Assembly (NCBI GenBank): GCA_029379385.1
Contig: CM055611.1
Span: forward strand, 8,308,001 to 8,372,000
DNA: 64,000 bases
Direction of reading: 5' to 3'
Origin: Quillaja saponaria
Taxonomy: Eukaryota > Streptophyta > Magnoliopsida > Fabales > Quillajaceae
Shown here: positions 26,702-37,857 of the stretch, one piece after another
How the letters are laid out: each line of letters begins with the position of its first letter
Position numbering within the stretch: the stretch's first letter is position 1
Notes under the pieces: generated by a model
The model's database searches: none
What the model saw: the letters and a program-made list of their open reading frames with translations, nothing else
Told to the model about the DNA's origin: nothing
Position numbers and translations under genes: made by a program

Positions 26702-29563
26702 AGCCTTTTGCACCTAGAGATAATTCAGTTACCTATTGATAATCATGATGCAACAACATAATAAAACAAAGCTCCTTACCAGCTGCTTCAATTAACTTTT
26801 CAAGAATTGAAAGCTACAGTTGAAAATTTTAGACTTGACAGTATTCTTGGGGAGGGTGGGTTTGGATTTGACTTTAAAGGATGGAATGAAGAAAATGGGA
26901 GGGCCCAGCAAAAACTTGGATCAAGGATGGCAAAGGCAGTGAAAAGCTTAAAGCTAAATGGTCTTCAAGGCCACAGAGAATGGGTGGCTAAGGTTGACTT
27001 TCTTGAAGTTGGATTGTGAGTGGTAATTTCTAACTTCATTACTTAAACCATTTGCATAAAATTCTTTCCCTTGTATGCAAATAAGTTATTGTGAATTTTA
27101 CTAATTATGAACAATAGTATAAGACTAGAAATTGAAAGATTATTGGCACGAAGTGTTGGAATGAATTAGTGTTGAAATTGTGTGATTTAGGTTTTGAATA
27201 TGTTGATTAGTTTAATTAATTCCAAGGTTAATATTTAGATAAATAGGATAAAGGTTAATAAAGTTGTGTTGATTATATTAAGAGGTATATAAACATACAC
27301 ATACATACGTATGAAGTGAAGTAAGAAGGCCCTTAATGTGCTTGATAAAAGGCTTAAAAGAACTTAATAGTTATTTTTGGTTGTGCATGAGAATTGGATA
27401 AAAGATGTGGAATGGAAAGTTGAATAAATTAATAAAGAAGTGTTAGTTAATATGGTGATTTAATGATATAATGAATTTGAAAAGTGAGTATGAGGGAAGG
27501 GTGATTAATTATTGGTAAAGTAATGAAAAATGTGGGTTGAGAGGTTAATAATAAGGATGCAGAGGCAGATTTTACAAGTTAGAGAAATTTAGCATTTTGG
27601 GTATCATTGAGACTGAATTAAATTAAGAGTTCTAAAGAGAAAATGTAGCTTAGGGTCTTAAGATGATGCTTATATCTGGTTCCAAGTATACTTATTGTTA
27701 GAGCTATTAGACTGCAGCTTGGTACATGCAGGATTTTTAGTGCACTTTAGTTAGTCTGCAAGACTTTGTCTGGGGTTATGTTTGGAATTAGCTTAGGACC
27801 TCTAAATAAAGGTTGTTCCTAATATATTAAAGGATAAATCTGGATTGGTTAAGGTCTTAATTCCATGTTTTGTGTATTTTAGAGGTATTGGAATTCATGG
27901 CTGTGATTTTTGGGTCCTGATTGTACCTGTTTTGGAAAAATTGATGTTAGGGAGTCTTAATGGATGAATTAGGAGTAGAGTGATTAAGGTGAAATGTTTA
28001 TAACACCTAGATAAGATATTCTAGAAAGTTTCATAATTTATTTCCTAATTAGGAGAATTCTATAAGTATCGAAATCAGAGGTTGGCAACCAAGATTTTAA
28101 CGAGAGTCCTGTTTTGGTTCATGTACAGAATTAAGTAAGTTCAAGGCTGATTTTAGGAAAATTTTCTAAATAAAAAAGATAGCTAACTTCCTAAATTTAA
28201 TGTTTAAACTTGGTTTTATTAAATTTGGTTGAATATGTAAGTTGAAATCAAACATATATCCAAGGGAGTTATGAAAATGCCTGAAAGAAGTAAACTTGAA
28301 ATAAATACTTGAAACTTAATAATTTTAGATTTTCGTAATTAAAATATTATAACTTATAAAATTGATAAACTAAATAATATGTGGAAAATGTAATTGTAGC
28401 TTCAAAAAGTATTGTTGAATCAATGACACATGTGAGCATAAGAGGAAGTGATAAACAAGATTTGTAAATCGGTGAGTGGTTAATTACTACCCTTTGGTTG
28501 CTGGATCAGTGTGTTTTTATTGTTTGATGTATTTATGTATATATATGTTATATAGTGGTAAATAAGAATCATATTGCTATGATTGACTATTTGAATTATG
28601 TTTGATGTTTGAAAATGTTTGTGGTTGATAAAGGTCAACAAAGTAAATTTTTCTCCGAAATGTTTTTTTCTTCTGGAATTGAAATCCAGGTGCATCTAGG
28701 ATATTCTGATTTGATATTCTAATTTAAGATATTCGGATTCTCATAAGTGTTTTAAAAAATTGAGTGCTTAGTCCTAATGGGATGGTTTGTGTACAGAGAA
28801 TTAACCTATTGTTACTCGGTTGGTCTTTTGTATAATTTGTGTGCTTTGATTACTTCAATTATGTTGATTGAACTATACAGAGAACTACTTGAATGGTGTT
28901 TGTTAAGTGTTATATTTCCAGAATCGTGTAAGTGAAACCTTGGTGGTTTTGTAAATTGTAACATGTTGATATTAATTGATTATTTATTATATACGTGTGT
29001 TGAGTGATTATAGTACCATTTGGGTATGATTTTCTACTCACTGAGCCTGTAGGACTCACCCCTCTTTATTGATATTTTTTTTTAGTAACATGGTCTCAAG
29101 GACGGCTATTACCAATAATGGGTTTTGCTGAGCATTTGGTGGCAAGGTATATATTTAGAATCTCATATTTGAAGTCAAGAATGAAAGTTTGCAGTCACAC
29201 TAGACATATGAGTTGTCTGATATTGTTGTGTAATAGTTAAGTTATTTTTTATTTGCAATATGACTAAAGTAGAGCTCCTCTGTGTAATTATGTGGTTATT
29301 GTGATTTGGTTGTATATAAGCAAGTGTACTTGTTAGTATTTTGGGACAAGTTCCATATTGCAGGGAACCTTTATGGAAATTTTCAATAAATTTTTATTCA
29401 TTTTAATAAACAAACTTTTATAATTAACTTTTGTTTTATAAAATTTATTTTTATATATTAGTTTAGTCAAGAGTCGTATGTATTTAATTGTATTAAAGTC
29501 AAGGTTACAGAGGTTTGGTTATTGAATGCTTCGACCATTCATGCCTCCGTGAAGGGTTTAATA
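26702..29563 (+). repeat. 5' LTR of the LARD element, second part
   Basis: This continues 20913 after the solo LTR is removed. It carries the kinase gene fragment (26738-27019), then LTR interior, the exon-like block at 29086-29146, an AATAAA-type word before the end, and a degenerate terminus CTCCGTGAAGGGTTTAATA. It is followed by a primer-binding site, which shows that it is a 5' LTR. Confidence 0.8.
26738..27019 (+). pseudogene. Captured fragment of a receptor-like cytoplasmic kinase (RLCK VII, PBL34-like)
   Basis: In one frame it reads APYQLLQLTFQELKA, then FRLDSILGEGGFGFDFKGW, AVKSLKLNGLQGHREW and VDFLE before a stop. These match the N-lobe start of plant RLCK-VII kinases: the FTFxELK entry, the glycine-rich loop GEGGFG, and the AVKxL beta-3 strand with its catalytic lysine. 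About 80-90 residues are present of a kinase of roughly 400-500, so it has no activity. Two adjacent stops lie upstream of the QLLQ segment. It sits inside an LTR directly after the leader, and the same fragment occurs in the partner LTR at 31387-31512. The fragment ends near what may be an exon boundary. The kinase family call is strong; the PBL34-type subgroup is from memory. Confidence 0.85.
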
Positions 29564-29566
29564 AGT

Positions 29567-29578
29567 TGGTATTAGAGA
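29567..29578 (+). other. Primer-binding site (initiator-Met tRNA type)
   Basis: TGGTATTAGAGA lies three bases after the 5' LTR end. It differs by one base in the core from the usual TGGTATCAGAG of plant LTR elements. Confidence 0.75.
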
Positions 29579-30268
29579 TTGGGTTTAGAGGTCCATGATT
29601 GCAAATGTGGGACATTGTTGCTTTCTTAGCAGACATTACCAAGGGCATAAGTGAACCTAATGACATATTCTAATTCATCCTAAAACTTCAAGTTGAGATT
29701 TTCTAATGTGCTATCTTTTATCCTATACAATAATGGTGCATTGAATTTGTATGTGTTTCTTTAGACACGATGACATATAGTGGTCATTTGAGATAACATA
29801 ATATTGGCTTTGATCAGAATGGAGCAGGGGAAGCGTGGTGGAGTATCATGATAAAAGTATTAAGTTTAGTGTTTCCAAGGTATTAACTTCATTCTCAAGG
29901 GACTCGAATTAAAATTTCTTGCAATTTAATTTTGGCTATTTAAACTAGATGGGCTATTAAGAAAAATATCAAACTTATTTAATTTTTGTTAGTGTACATC
30001 CGATATTGGATAAGTTTCACGTGTTACGGATTTGGGAAATAAAAACAAATAAGAATCTAAAGTGTAAGTAGTAACTAGTAGCGAGTATAAATAAACAAGT
30101 TCGTAAACTTTGATTAATCCTATGGTGAAACTAAGAAATAAGAAATCACATGGGAAACTGGAGTTGCAGTGCAACAATATCTACATCCAATTTAGGTAAA
30201 CAATTTATCTATATCCTTTGTTATTGAAATTCAGGACAAATTTCTTTTAAGGGGGAAAGGGGGGAGAT
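29579..30268 (+). mobile_element. Non-coding interior of the LARD-like element
   Basis: Only about 690 bp separate the primer site from the polypurine tract. No gag or pol frame is present. The right part (29820-30268) matches 10473-10887 of another element. Such an element would need proteins from an autonomous relative. The frame of 62 codons on the reverse strand has no known domain. Confidence 0.75.
30251..30267 (+). other. Polypurine tract
   Basis: GGGGGAAAGGGGGGAGA lies one base before the 3' LTR start TGTTATAACCC. Confidence 0.85.
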
Positions 30269-32192
30269 TGTTATAACCCAACATTGTGAAGTCGAATTTT
30301 TAGCATAAGGTGTAAATTTTAGTTATAAAATAGATAAATTATAGAGATATCAATACAATTGCATATGTAATAACCCGATATCCCAGTTTATATGTTAAAA
30401 TTTTATGTACAACCTATCATTGTAAAGTAATTAAATATTAAAACTTATATATATATATATATACATGTATAAGTTTATTATATCCCATGTTTTGGTTTGA
30501 CTTTGATTTTAATCTTTTTAGACTTTGTCTTATATGAAATTTTTAGTATAAATTATAGTGTAAATAAAGAAAAATTGAATGGATTGATTAGGTATAGATA
30601 TGTATAATATAAGGATTAAATATACACCATAAAATATTCTAAAGCTTGACCCTTGACTTGAATTATTTATATTTTTATTTCTCCTTTGTGTTGCATCATT
30701 TGTGGCAGAAATTTCGCTCATTGTACCGCCATTGTTCCTCCAATTTAAGTTCCTCTGTTTCTGCAAGATCATCACCGTTGCAAGATTATCACTATATGCT
30801 TCTTTTCCTTTCGTTTAGAAATTTTGGCCTTTCCTTTGTTTTAAGTAGGTTCAAGTATTAATTCATTCTTTTCTCATCTTCTTGATCATGTAAGTTTCCT
30901 TTTCCTTCTTGATGTATATACAGTCATTATTTTAAATTGTGTATGAAGCTACCTATTATAAGGATAGCTCCAAGAGTGTATAGCCATAAGGGTGGTCTTC
31001 AAAGTGAGTTGTTTGGTCTCCTTTCTAGCTTGAAACCTTAAGTTCCAGTCGTTAGAAGATATTTGTTAGGATGTTGGACAGCCATCCCCTGGCTTGGCGT
31101 GATGACGTTTGCAACTTCCAACAATAGCCACAACATTAACACCAAGCATCCCTTTCGTTCTCCTCCTTCTCATATTTTTCCTGCTTCCTAATTGTTATTT
31201 TTCCCTCTAAACCATGGTTAATCTCCTCGTGATCTCACATTTATCCCTCATATGCAATTTCATTAAAAACCAATGAAAAGTATAACCAATAAGGCTTATG
31301 GAAAAAAATTGTTAATGCTGGGCTCTTCTGAAATGTGGAGTTAGAGGTGCTTACAAGCCTTCTACACCTAAAGACAACTCAGCTACCTATTGATAATCAT
31401 GATGCAGCAACATAAGAAAATAAAGCTCCTTGCCAGTTGCTTCAATTAACTTTTCATGAACTAAAAGCTATAACTTAAAATTTCAGACTTGATAGTATTC
31501 TTGGGGAGGATGGATTTGAATTATATGGAGTACTACTCGAACAGTGTTTGTTAAGTGTTATTTTTCCGGAATCATGTAAGTGAAACCTTGGTGGTTCTGT
31601 AATTTATGATATGTTGATTTTATTATATAATGTTGAGTGATTATAGTATCATTTGGGTACGATTTTCCACTCATTGAATCTGTAAGACTCACCCTACTTT
31701 GTTTATTTTTTTTAGTAACATAATGTCAAGGACGGCTATTACTAATAATAGGCTTTGCCAAGTGTTTGGCAGCAAGGTATATATTCAGAATCTCATATTT
31801 GGAGTCAAGAATGAAAGTTTACAGTCACACTAGTGCTGTGGGTTGTTTGATTTTGTGTTATGTAATAGTGTAGTTATTTATTATTTGTGATATGACTGCA
31901 GCGGAGCACCTTTGTGTAATTCTGTGGTTATTGTGATTTGGTTGTATATAAGGTGTACTTGTTTTCATTTTGATGCATTTCCATATTGCAAGAAACTTTT
32001 GCCGAAATTTTTAATAAACTGTTGTTCATTTCAGCAAACAAACTTTTACAGTTAACTTCTATTTTATAAAATTTGTTTTTATATATTGGTTTAGTTAAGA
32101 GTTGTATGTATTCAGTTGTGGTAAAGTCAGGGTTACGGAGGTTTGGTTATCCAATTCTTAGGCCAGTCATGCCTCCGTGAGGAGTTGTGACA
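30269..32192 (+). repeat. 3' LTR of the LARD element
   Basis: It begins TGTTATAACCCAACATTG, has a second LTR-like start TGTAATAACCCGATAT at 30366, the leader (30655-31355), a kinase fragment (31387-31512), and then jumps to the 3' part of the LTR (from about 31520, matching 28875 onward). It ends TCATGCCTCCGTGAGGAGTTGTGACA. The exon-like block is at 31716-31776. About 1.8 kb of the 5' LTR is missing here. The flank after the end is ATAAC, which pairs with ATAAT next to the inverted 5' end at 20029. Confidence 0.8.
31387..31512 (+). pseudogene. Second copy of the captured kinase fragment
   Basis: It reads ENKAPCQLLQLTFHELKAIT, a stop, then NFRLDSILGEDGFE, and breaks off where the sequence jumps to distant LTR interior. 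It aligns in place with the fragment at 26738 and retains residues lost there (ENKAPCQLLQ), so the ancestor of both was more intact. The glycine loop has GEDGF in place of GEGGF. Confidence 0.8.
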
Positions 32193-32275
32193 ATAACCTA
32201 GTATCGTAGCATTAACATTGGAAAGCATTGTGTAAGTTTTAGTTATAAAATAAATAAGTACACAAACAAGACATT
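32193..32275 (+). repeat. Host LTR start fragment next to the LARD
   Basis: ATAACCTAGTATCGTAGC continues as the first ~80 bases of a long LTR (TGTTATAACCTAGTATCG form) without its first four bases. It is broken by the LINE. It is probably the target into which the LARD inserted. Confidence 0.6.
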
Positions 32276-32282
32276 GTGTAAG

Positions 32283-32692
32283 CATTGCTTAACTACTGCG
32301 TCCATTGGCTGATGTTGGATGTGTCCAAACCAACGTAGACGATTCTCCCTCATTTTCTCCTCAATAGGTGCTACTTCTAACTTCTTACGAATCTCCTCAT
32401 TCCTTATTCTATCCTTTCTTGTATGTCTTGTCATCCATCTTAACATTCTCATTTTGGCTACTCCCATCTTATGTGAATGTTGCTTCTTAACTGCCCAATA
32501 TTCGGTACCATACAGCATAGCTGGTCTAACTGCCGACTTATAAAATTTTCCTTTCAATCTATTTGGGATTTTAGGATCACATAAAACTCTTGAAGCATTC
32601 TGCCACTTCACCCACCTTGCCTTGATCCTATGGTTTACATCATGCTCAATTGCACCATCTTTTTGTATAAATGACCCTAAATACTTAAACAC
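32283..32692 (-). pseudogene. LINE C-terminal region
   Basis: It reads FKYLGSFIQKDGAIEHD, ARWVKWQNASRVLCD, AMLYGTEYWAVKKQHSHK, MRMLRWMTRHTRKDRIRNE and RENRLRWFGHIQHQPMDAVV. This is the post-RT thumb and C-terminal region conserved in plant RTE-like LINEs. The last 12 codons of the open frame come from flanking LTR DNA, which marks the truncation. Confidence 0.85.
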
Positions 32693-32710
32693 ATCATTTA
32701 TAGGGATTGT

Positions 32711-33756
32711 CTAACCATCTAAAATTATATCATTCGAGCCGCTTCTAGTTTCACTGAAATCGCACTCCATATATTCAGTTTTTGTCTGACTCATTCCAAG
32801 GCCTTTAGATTCTAACGCGTTCCTCCACATTTCTAGTTTAGAATTTAAACCTTCCCTAGTTTCGTCTACCAACATGATATCATTGGCAAACAACATGCAC
32901 CATGGAGCCCTATCTTGAATATTATAGGTAAGTTCATCCATGACTAAAGCAAATAAGTAAGGACTTAAGGATGAACCTTGTGAACACCTATCATAATCGG
33001 GAACTCTCCAGTCATACCATCTACGGTCCGCACCCTAGTCATTACTCCTTCATACATATCTTTAATAACTTCTACATATTTAGTTGGGACCTCCTTCTTC
33101 TTGAGTACCTACCACAAGACTTGTCTTGGCACTTTATCATACGCCTTTTCTAAATCAATAAAGATAATGTGAAGACCCTTTTTCTTTTCTCTATATTTCT
33201 CTATTAATCTCCTAAGCAAAAAATAACCTCCGTTGTAGATCTTCCTGGCATAAAGCCAAATTGATTTTCAGAAACTAGAGTCTCATTCCTAAGCCTATGC
33301 TCAATCACTCTCTCCCACAGTTTTATTGTATGACTAATAAGTTTTATTCCTCAATAATTCGAATAACTTAGAATATCTCCTTTATTCTTATAAATAGGGA
33401 TCAACATACTCTTCCTCCACTCATCAGGCATTTTCTTGGTTATTGAAATCTTGTTAAAATGATTTGTAAACCAAGTTACTCCAATATTAAACTTCTATTG
33501 GAATATCATCTAGGCCCAATACCTTACCATTCTTCATCTTATGCATAGCTTCGTTAACCTCCTATGCTCTAATATGACGAACAAATCGGTGGTTCGTATC
33601 ATCAAAGGTGTTATCAAGGTCTCCAAAATCACCCATTGACTCTCCATTAAATAAAGTATTAAAATAAGCTTGTCATCTCTTATTACTCTCGTCTTCCTTA
33701 ACTAAAATCCTATCAGTCTCATCCTTAATGCATTTAATGCGATTTAAGTCTTTAGT
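32711..33756 (-). pseudogene. LINE reverse transcriptase domain, inactivated
   Basis: Fragments in changing frames cover the RT core. The clearest part is WCMLFANDIMLVDETREGLN followed by MSQTKTEYM (32711-32941). The catalytic box, normally FADD, reads FAND here, losing one of the two metal-binding aspartates. The upstream part (33000-33740) has several frame changes but keeps recognisable nucleotide order of the palm and finger region. Confidence 0.8.
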
Positions 33757-34459
33757 TCATCTTTCCCTTTGCTTGGCAATCCTATAAATATCGTTCTCTC
33801 CATCCTTTGTCTTTAACTTTAGGTAAAGTCCTTTGAAAGCCTTGCCTCTGGCTTCCCTAATTGCATTCTTAGCATCTTTTCTAGCTTGTCTAAAACATTT
33901 ATAATTATCTTCATTTCTAGACTTGTGCAATCTTTTATAACATTCTTTTTTTAACTCGAATAGCTTGTTGAACTTATTCATTCCACCACCATGTCTCCTT
34001 AGTCGGAGGTCCACGTCCTTCACTTTCTCTTAACACCTCTCTAGCCGTATTCCTAATACGACTAGTCATCTTATCCCAAATCATGTTAGGCTCACCCTCC
34101 ACCCTCCAGGGATCACCCTGTAACATTTTATCTTTAAAAAGAGCCATCTTCCCTCCATTCAAATTCCTCCATCTAGTGTTAATACACTTATTACTTCTAT
34201 GCTTTTTCTTCCACCACTTAACACCAACATTCACAACCATAAGTTTGTGCTGAGACACTAAACACTCGCCGGGTATAACTTTACAATCCTTACAAACTGC
34301 TCTATCAACCTTCCTAATCAGAACAAAATCTATTTGGCTCTTATTCGGCCCGTTACTAAAGCTGACTAAGTGCGACTCTCGTTTCTTAAAAAACGTGTTA
34401 GCTAAAATCAAGTCATACGCAACTATAAAATCTAAAATAGACTCTCTACCCTCATTCAT
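33757..34459 (-). pseudogene. LINE endonuclease end and linker
   Basis: Two overlapping frames: MNEGRESILDFIVAYDL...SQIDFVLIRK...SQHKLMVV (end of the endonuclease fold), then KFNKLFELKKECYKRLHK...RQARKDAKNAIREARGKAF, a lysine/arginine-rich linker typical of plant RTE elements. A frame change near 33980-34020 and the stop at about 34460 show decay. Confidence 0.75.
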
Positions 34460-34462
34460 AAC

Positions 34463-34945
34463 TCAATAACCATATCCCCCATGTATGCTCTCAAAACCCT
34501 CATTAGTACTTCCTACATGACCATTCAAATCAGCACCAATAAACAGTTTCTCACCTAACGGTACTCCTTGGACTATCTCTTCTAAATCATCCCAAAAAGC
34601 CTTCTTAGTAGATTCTTCCAATCCTATTTGTGGAGCATAGGCGCTAATGATATTAAAGGCCTCCTCATCTATCATCAATTTCACTAAAATTATTCTATCA
34701 CTCTTCCTCTTGATTTCAACAACCTCGTCCTTTAAATTTCTATCTATAATAATCGTCACTCCATTTCTATTTCTAGTATTTCCGATATACCACATCTTGA
34801 TTTCTGTTCTCTCTATCTCTCTAGCCTTTTCTCCTACCCACTTAGTTTCTTGCAAACAAGCAATATTAATCCTCCTTCTACTTATACTATCTACAAACTC
34901 TCTCCATTTACCAGTAAGAGTCCCTATGTTCCAAGTAGCTATGCT
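34463..34945 (-). pseudogene. LINE endonuclease domain (AP-endonuclease type)
   Basis: The frame reads IATWNIGTLTGK at its start, then ACLQETKWVGE (the catalytic ETKW motif), later IISAYAPQIG and GEKLFIGADLNGHVG. These are the N, QE, SAYAPQ and DxN motifs of non-LTR endonucleases, which nick target DNA. The 130-codon open part (34463-34855) begins at MQETKW, and the earlier residues continue upstream in the same frame beyond a stop. The C-terminal SDH motif region lies in the next frame (CLVSQHKLM, near 34250). Confidence 0.85.
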
Positions 34946-35063
34946 AATCTTATCCTAGACTAACTTTTTTACCTGTACCCGCCTTCGATGTGAGAACCCT
35001 TACTCATTTTACATCACACCCAGGTGGCAATGAGCGCGCCATTAAGGATGTGACGACCCAACC

Positions 35064-35868
35064 CTTGCTTACTAAATTACAAAATCACTAATGTTGTACT
35101 TACATAGTTACGAAAACATAATACTTAACAAACACAATTCAATTAAAACAATTTAGGCAATCAAAGCATACTAAACAAGTAAAAAGGCCAATAAAGTAAC
35201 TCAGCCCTGCACACCACCTCCCACAGGGCAGTTTTGCACCCACACACCAAACATAATCAGAAATAGTATTACTGAATCCTTTTTTCAAATCCACCCACCA
35301 GGGCTGAGCACTCAATTATTTAAAAAACACCTATCAGAATCATAAAATCTGAAAACATCCTAGGTGTACCAGGATTTCAGTTTTAGAAATAAAATCATTT
35401 CAGAAAACATTTCACTTCATTAGCCCTTATCAACCATAAACAATTTCAAACATCAAACACAATTCAATTAACTCAATACAACAATGTACATGCTTATTTT
35501 TTTTCATATAACATATCTATCCAAATATACATGTAAATACACATAATAATCTAGCCACCAAAGGGTAACAATTAACCATTCACCTTTAAACCGATTTCAT
35601 TATTCACTGATACTTTCAGTCATAGGCATCCTTGATTCAACCACACTTTTTGAAGCTGCAATTACATTTTCTAAGTGTTACTTAGTTTGATAATTCGTAA
35701 GTTATAACCTTTTAGTTACGAAAATCTAGAGTTACTCAGTTTCAAGTATTTATTTAAAGTTAACTCTTCCTTAGTAATTTTCACAACGATCTTTGAGATA
35801 TATTTTGATTTCCACGTATATACTTAACCATTTCAATAATAAACCACTAAGATATTGGGTTATAATAG
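35064..35868 (-). repeat. Long-LTR family, reverse-strand fragment
   Basis: Starting near CTAAATTACAAAATCACTAA it matches LTR interior (reverse complement of 15180-15230) and ends at 35868 with GATATTGGGTTATAATA, a mutated LTR start (TATTATAACCCAATATC on its own strand). The leader and much interior are deleted. It lies between the LINE and a gag remnant. Confidence 0.7.
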
Positions 35869-37213
35869 TCTACTAGTCCTTAAGCACTTGTGGCAAGAGG
35901 TAGAGTTCATAGAGGACATGGTAGAGGTAGAGGTAGAGTCACTGAGCAAGCAAAAGTGACAGCACCTGTTCATAATTTAGAGTAGCTTGTGTAGGGACTA
36001 GATAGAGTACAAAGGACTGTGGGTGATTTAGTTGGGATTTTAGCTTAGCAACAATAGCCTTACCAGGTCAACCGTAACTTTCTTAAGTTCCTCCTTTTTG
36101 GCCTTAACAAGGGGCAAATTCTCTAGTTCTAACTCAACAAGATAGAGGAGTAGTTATGTCATTGCATAATTTCATAAAGATGCAACCATAGTGTGGATTC
36201 TTCCAGGATCCGTATACTTTCTTAGAGGAGTTTGATTGATTATGTATGGCTTTGGGGTGTGATCTTGTTTAAGCAATACAGTTAGTCAGCTACTAGTTGT
36301 ATGATGTGGCATATGAGTGGTACAAAGTGTTAGTATAGCGTCGAATTGCGCCAACTCCACTTGCGTGGCCTTAGTTCAGCATAGCTTTTACTAAATACTT
36401 CCTACCTGAAAGTGTGAAGGAGAAGTATACTTGGGAGTTTGAGAAACTGGTTTAAAATGAAGGTATATCAGTGACAGAGTATGAGACTTGATTCACTAAG
36501 TTATCTTATTTTACTCCACATATGGTGGCAACTGAGCAGATGTGAATAAAGAAATTTGTTAATGGTTTGAGGGATTCCTTATTCCAATAAGTATTTGTGA
36601 CATACACTACCACTTATACTCAGGCTCTGCTAGAGAATCGGTATTTAGAAAGGCAATCAGAGTGGAATAGTCATAAGAAGCCAAGATAAGAAGGTCCTTC
36701 CACTTCTAGGTTGGGTGGTTTTTGAAGGCCTAGAGGTGAATCTCTCTCAGGATATGGTTTATTTCGTGGTGGTTTTCAGTCGAACAGAGGTAAAATTAGA
36801 TAGCGCTTTAGAAGTCAATCACAAGTGGCATCATGTAGTGGTTTTCGAACCTCAAAAGTTCTAATATGTCCTATTTGTTATGTCAGACACATAGAGCAAT
36901 GCAGAAGGGAGTTTGGTGCATGTTTCAAGTGTGGTGCAATGGACCATCGTATTCGAGATTATCTAATGATGAATGGGAAATCTTCTTCAGCTTGGACTTT
37001 TCACTTAGTGCAGGATGGACCTCTTTTGCCAGCCACTCCTGCTAGATTTCAGGGAGGTCATGGTACTTTTTCCAGAGGTTCGCTATCTTCGAGTAAGGGT
37101 CAAGCCTATGTATATGCTTTAACTATATAGGATTCTTAGGCTTCAAATGCAATTGTGTCGGGTAGATTGTTTGTTTGTTTAGTTAATGCTAAAATAGTAT
37201 TTGATCCTGGAGC
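35869..37213 (+). pseudogene. Ty3/Gypsy gag-protease remnant
   Basis: An R/G-rich start (ARGRV...GRGRGRV) is followed by gag core words DPYTFLEEFD, ALGCDLV, PESVKEKYTWEFEKLV, ISVTEYE, KFVNGLRDSLF, then a zinc-knuckle segment CFKCGAMDHRIRDY in which the last cysteine is gone. Protease begins at ASNAIVSGRLFVCLVN and breaks right after FDPGA, the DSGA-type active site. The longest open piece is 36825-37130. Stops are frequent. It resembles the chromovirus (Tekay/Del-type) gag. It is cut on the left by an LTR and on the right by an inverted Athila-like piece. Confidence 0.85.
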
Positions 37214-37832
37214 CATGATAACTCTTAGAAATAGAGTAATTTTACCTTTTTTTACTAATATTATTTTATCTATGTTCAAAAGTTTTAGTTGGTTTTTGCT
37301 TAGTTTTAGTTGAATTCTTTGCATGAATGAGGTGATTTCATTTCGTAACTTAGCTATTTTGGCCGGTGGAAAGAACTTTGCTACAAACTTTCGAGCCAAG
37401 TCCATCCATGTAGTGATGGAATGGGATAGCAAGGAGTACAACCCACTTCTTGCCTTATATCAGAGTGAGAAAGGGAAAAGCCTTAGATGAATGGCATCGT
37501 CAGGAACGTCATTACATTTGAAAGTGTCAAACAACTCCAAGAACATCACCAAATGGGCATTCAAGTCATCGCTTGGAAGGCCAGTAAATTGCCACTAATA
37601 GGACAACATAGTCCTTCAAAGCCTTAGGCTCTTGTTCGTCAACCATTGTTGGATTTTTTAGGGTAGCTTTTTGGTTCTCCTTTCTAAGTCTTCTAATTGT
37701 CATTTTGACCTTAAGATCAAAAGGAACAACTTCCAAGCTATAATTTTTTCGTATAAACTTAACACAAAAGAAAAAAAAATCTGAATTAAAACTAGAACTG
37801 GCTAGTATTAATATTAACAAGAATAGAATAAC
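37214..37832 (-). pseudogene. Athila-type gag remnant
   Basis: On the reverse strand, shifting frames give EQEPKALKDYV, NAHLVMFLELFDTFKCND, DAIHLRLFPFSL and SITTWMDLARKFVAKFFPP followed by AKLRNEITSFMQ. This is the N-terminal half of the gag of Athila-like Ty3/Gypsy elements. It ends at about 37214, where it meets protease sequence of the forward Gypsy remnant. Two open pieces are 37136-37441 and 37566-37949; the first runs past the junction. Confidence 0.8.
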
Positions 37833-37857
37833 TCCTCGGCAGTGGTGCCAAAAACAT
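37833..37857 (-). other. Primer-binding site of the Athila-like element
   Basis: On the reverse strand TTGGCACCACTGCCGAGGAG resembles the TGGCGCCGTTGCCGGGGA site used by Athila-type elements, with several changes. It lies between the LTR end and gag. Confidence 0.65.

Larger units (their letters stand above)
32283..35055 (-). mobile_element. RTE-like LINE retrotransposon, nearly full-length but dead
   Basis: On the reverse strand it has, in order, a 5' leader with GGCGCGCTCATTGCCACC (about 35025-35042), an AP-type endonuclease, a linker, a reverse transcriptase and a C-terminal region. Many stops and frame changes break the single ORF. The 3' end is cut near 32283, where it joins LTR sequence, so the element tail is missing. 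LINEs of this type move by target-primed reverse transcription. Confidence 0.85.

Noticed and set aside
32319..32543. 74-codon forward ORF
   Set aside because: Antisense shadow of the LINE C-terminal coding region.
34647..34958. 103-codon forward ORF
   Set aside because: Antisense shadow of the LINE endonuclease.
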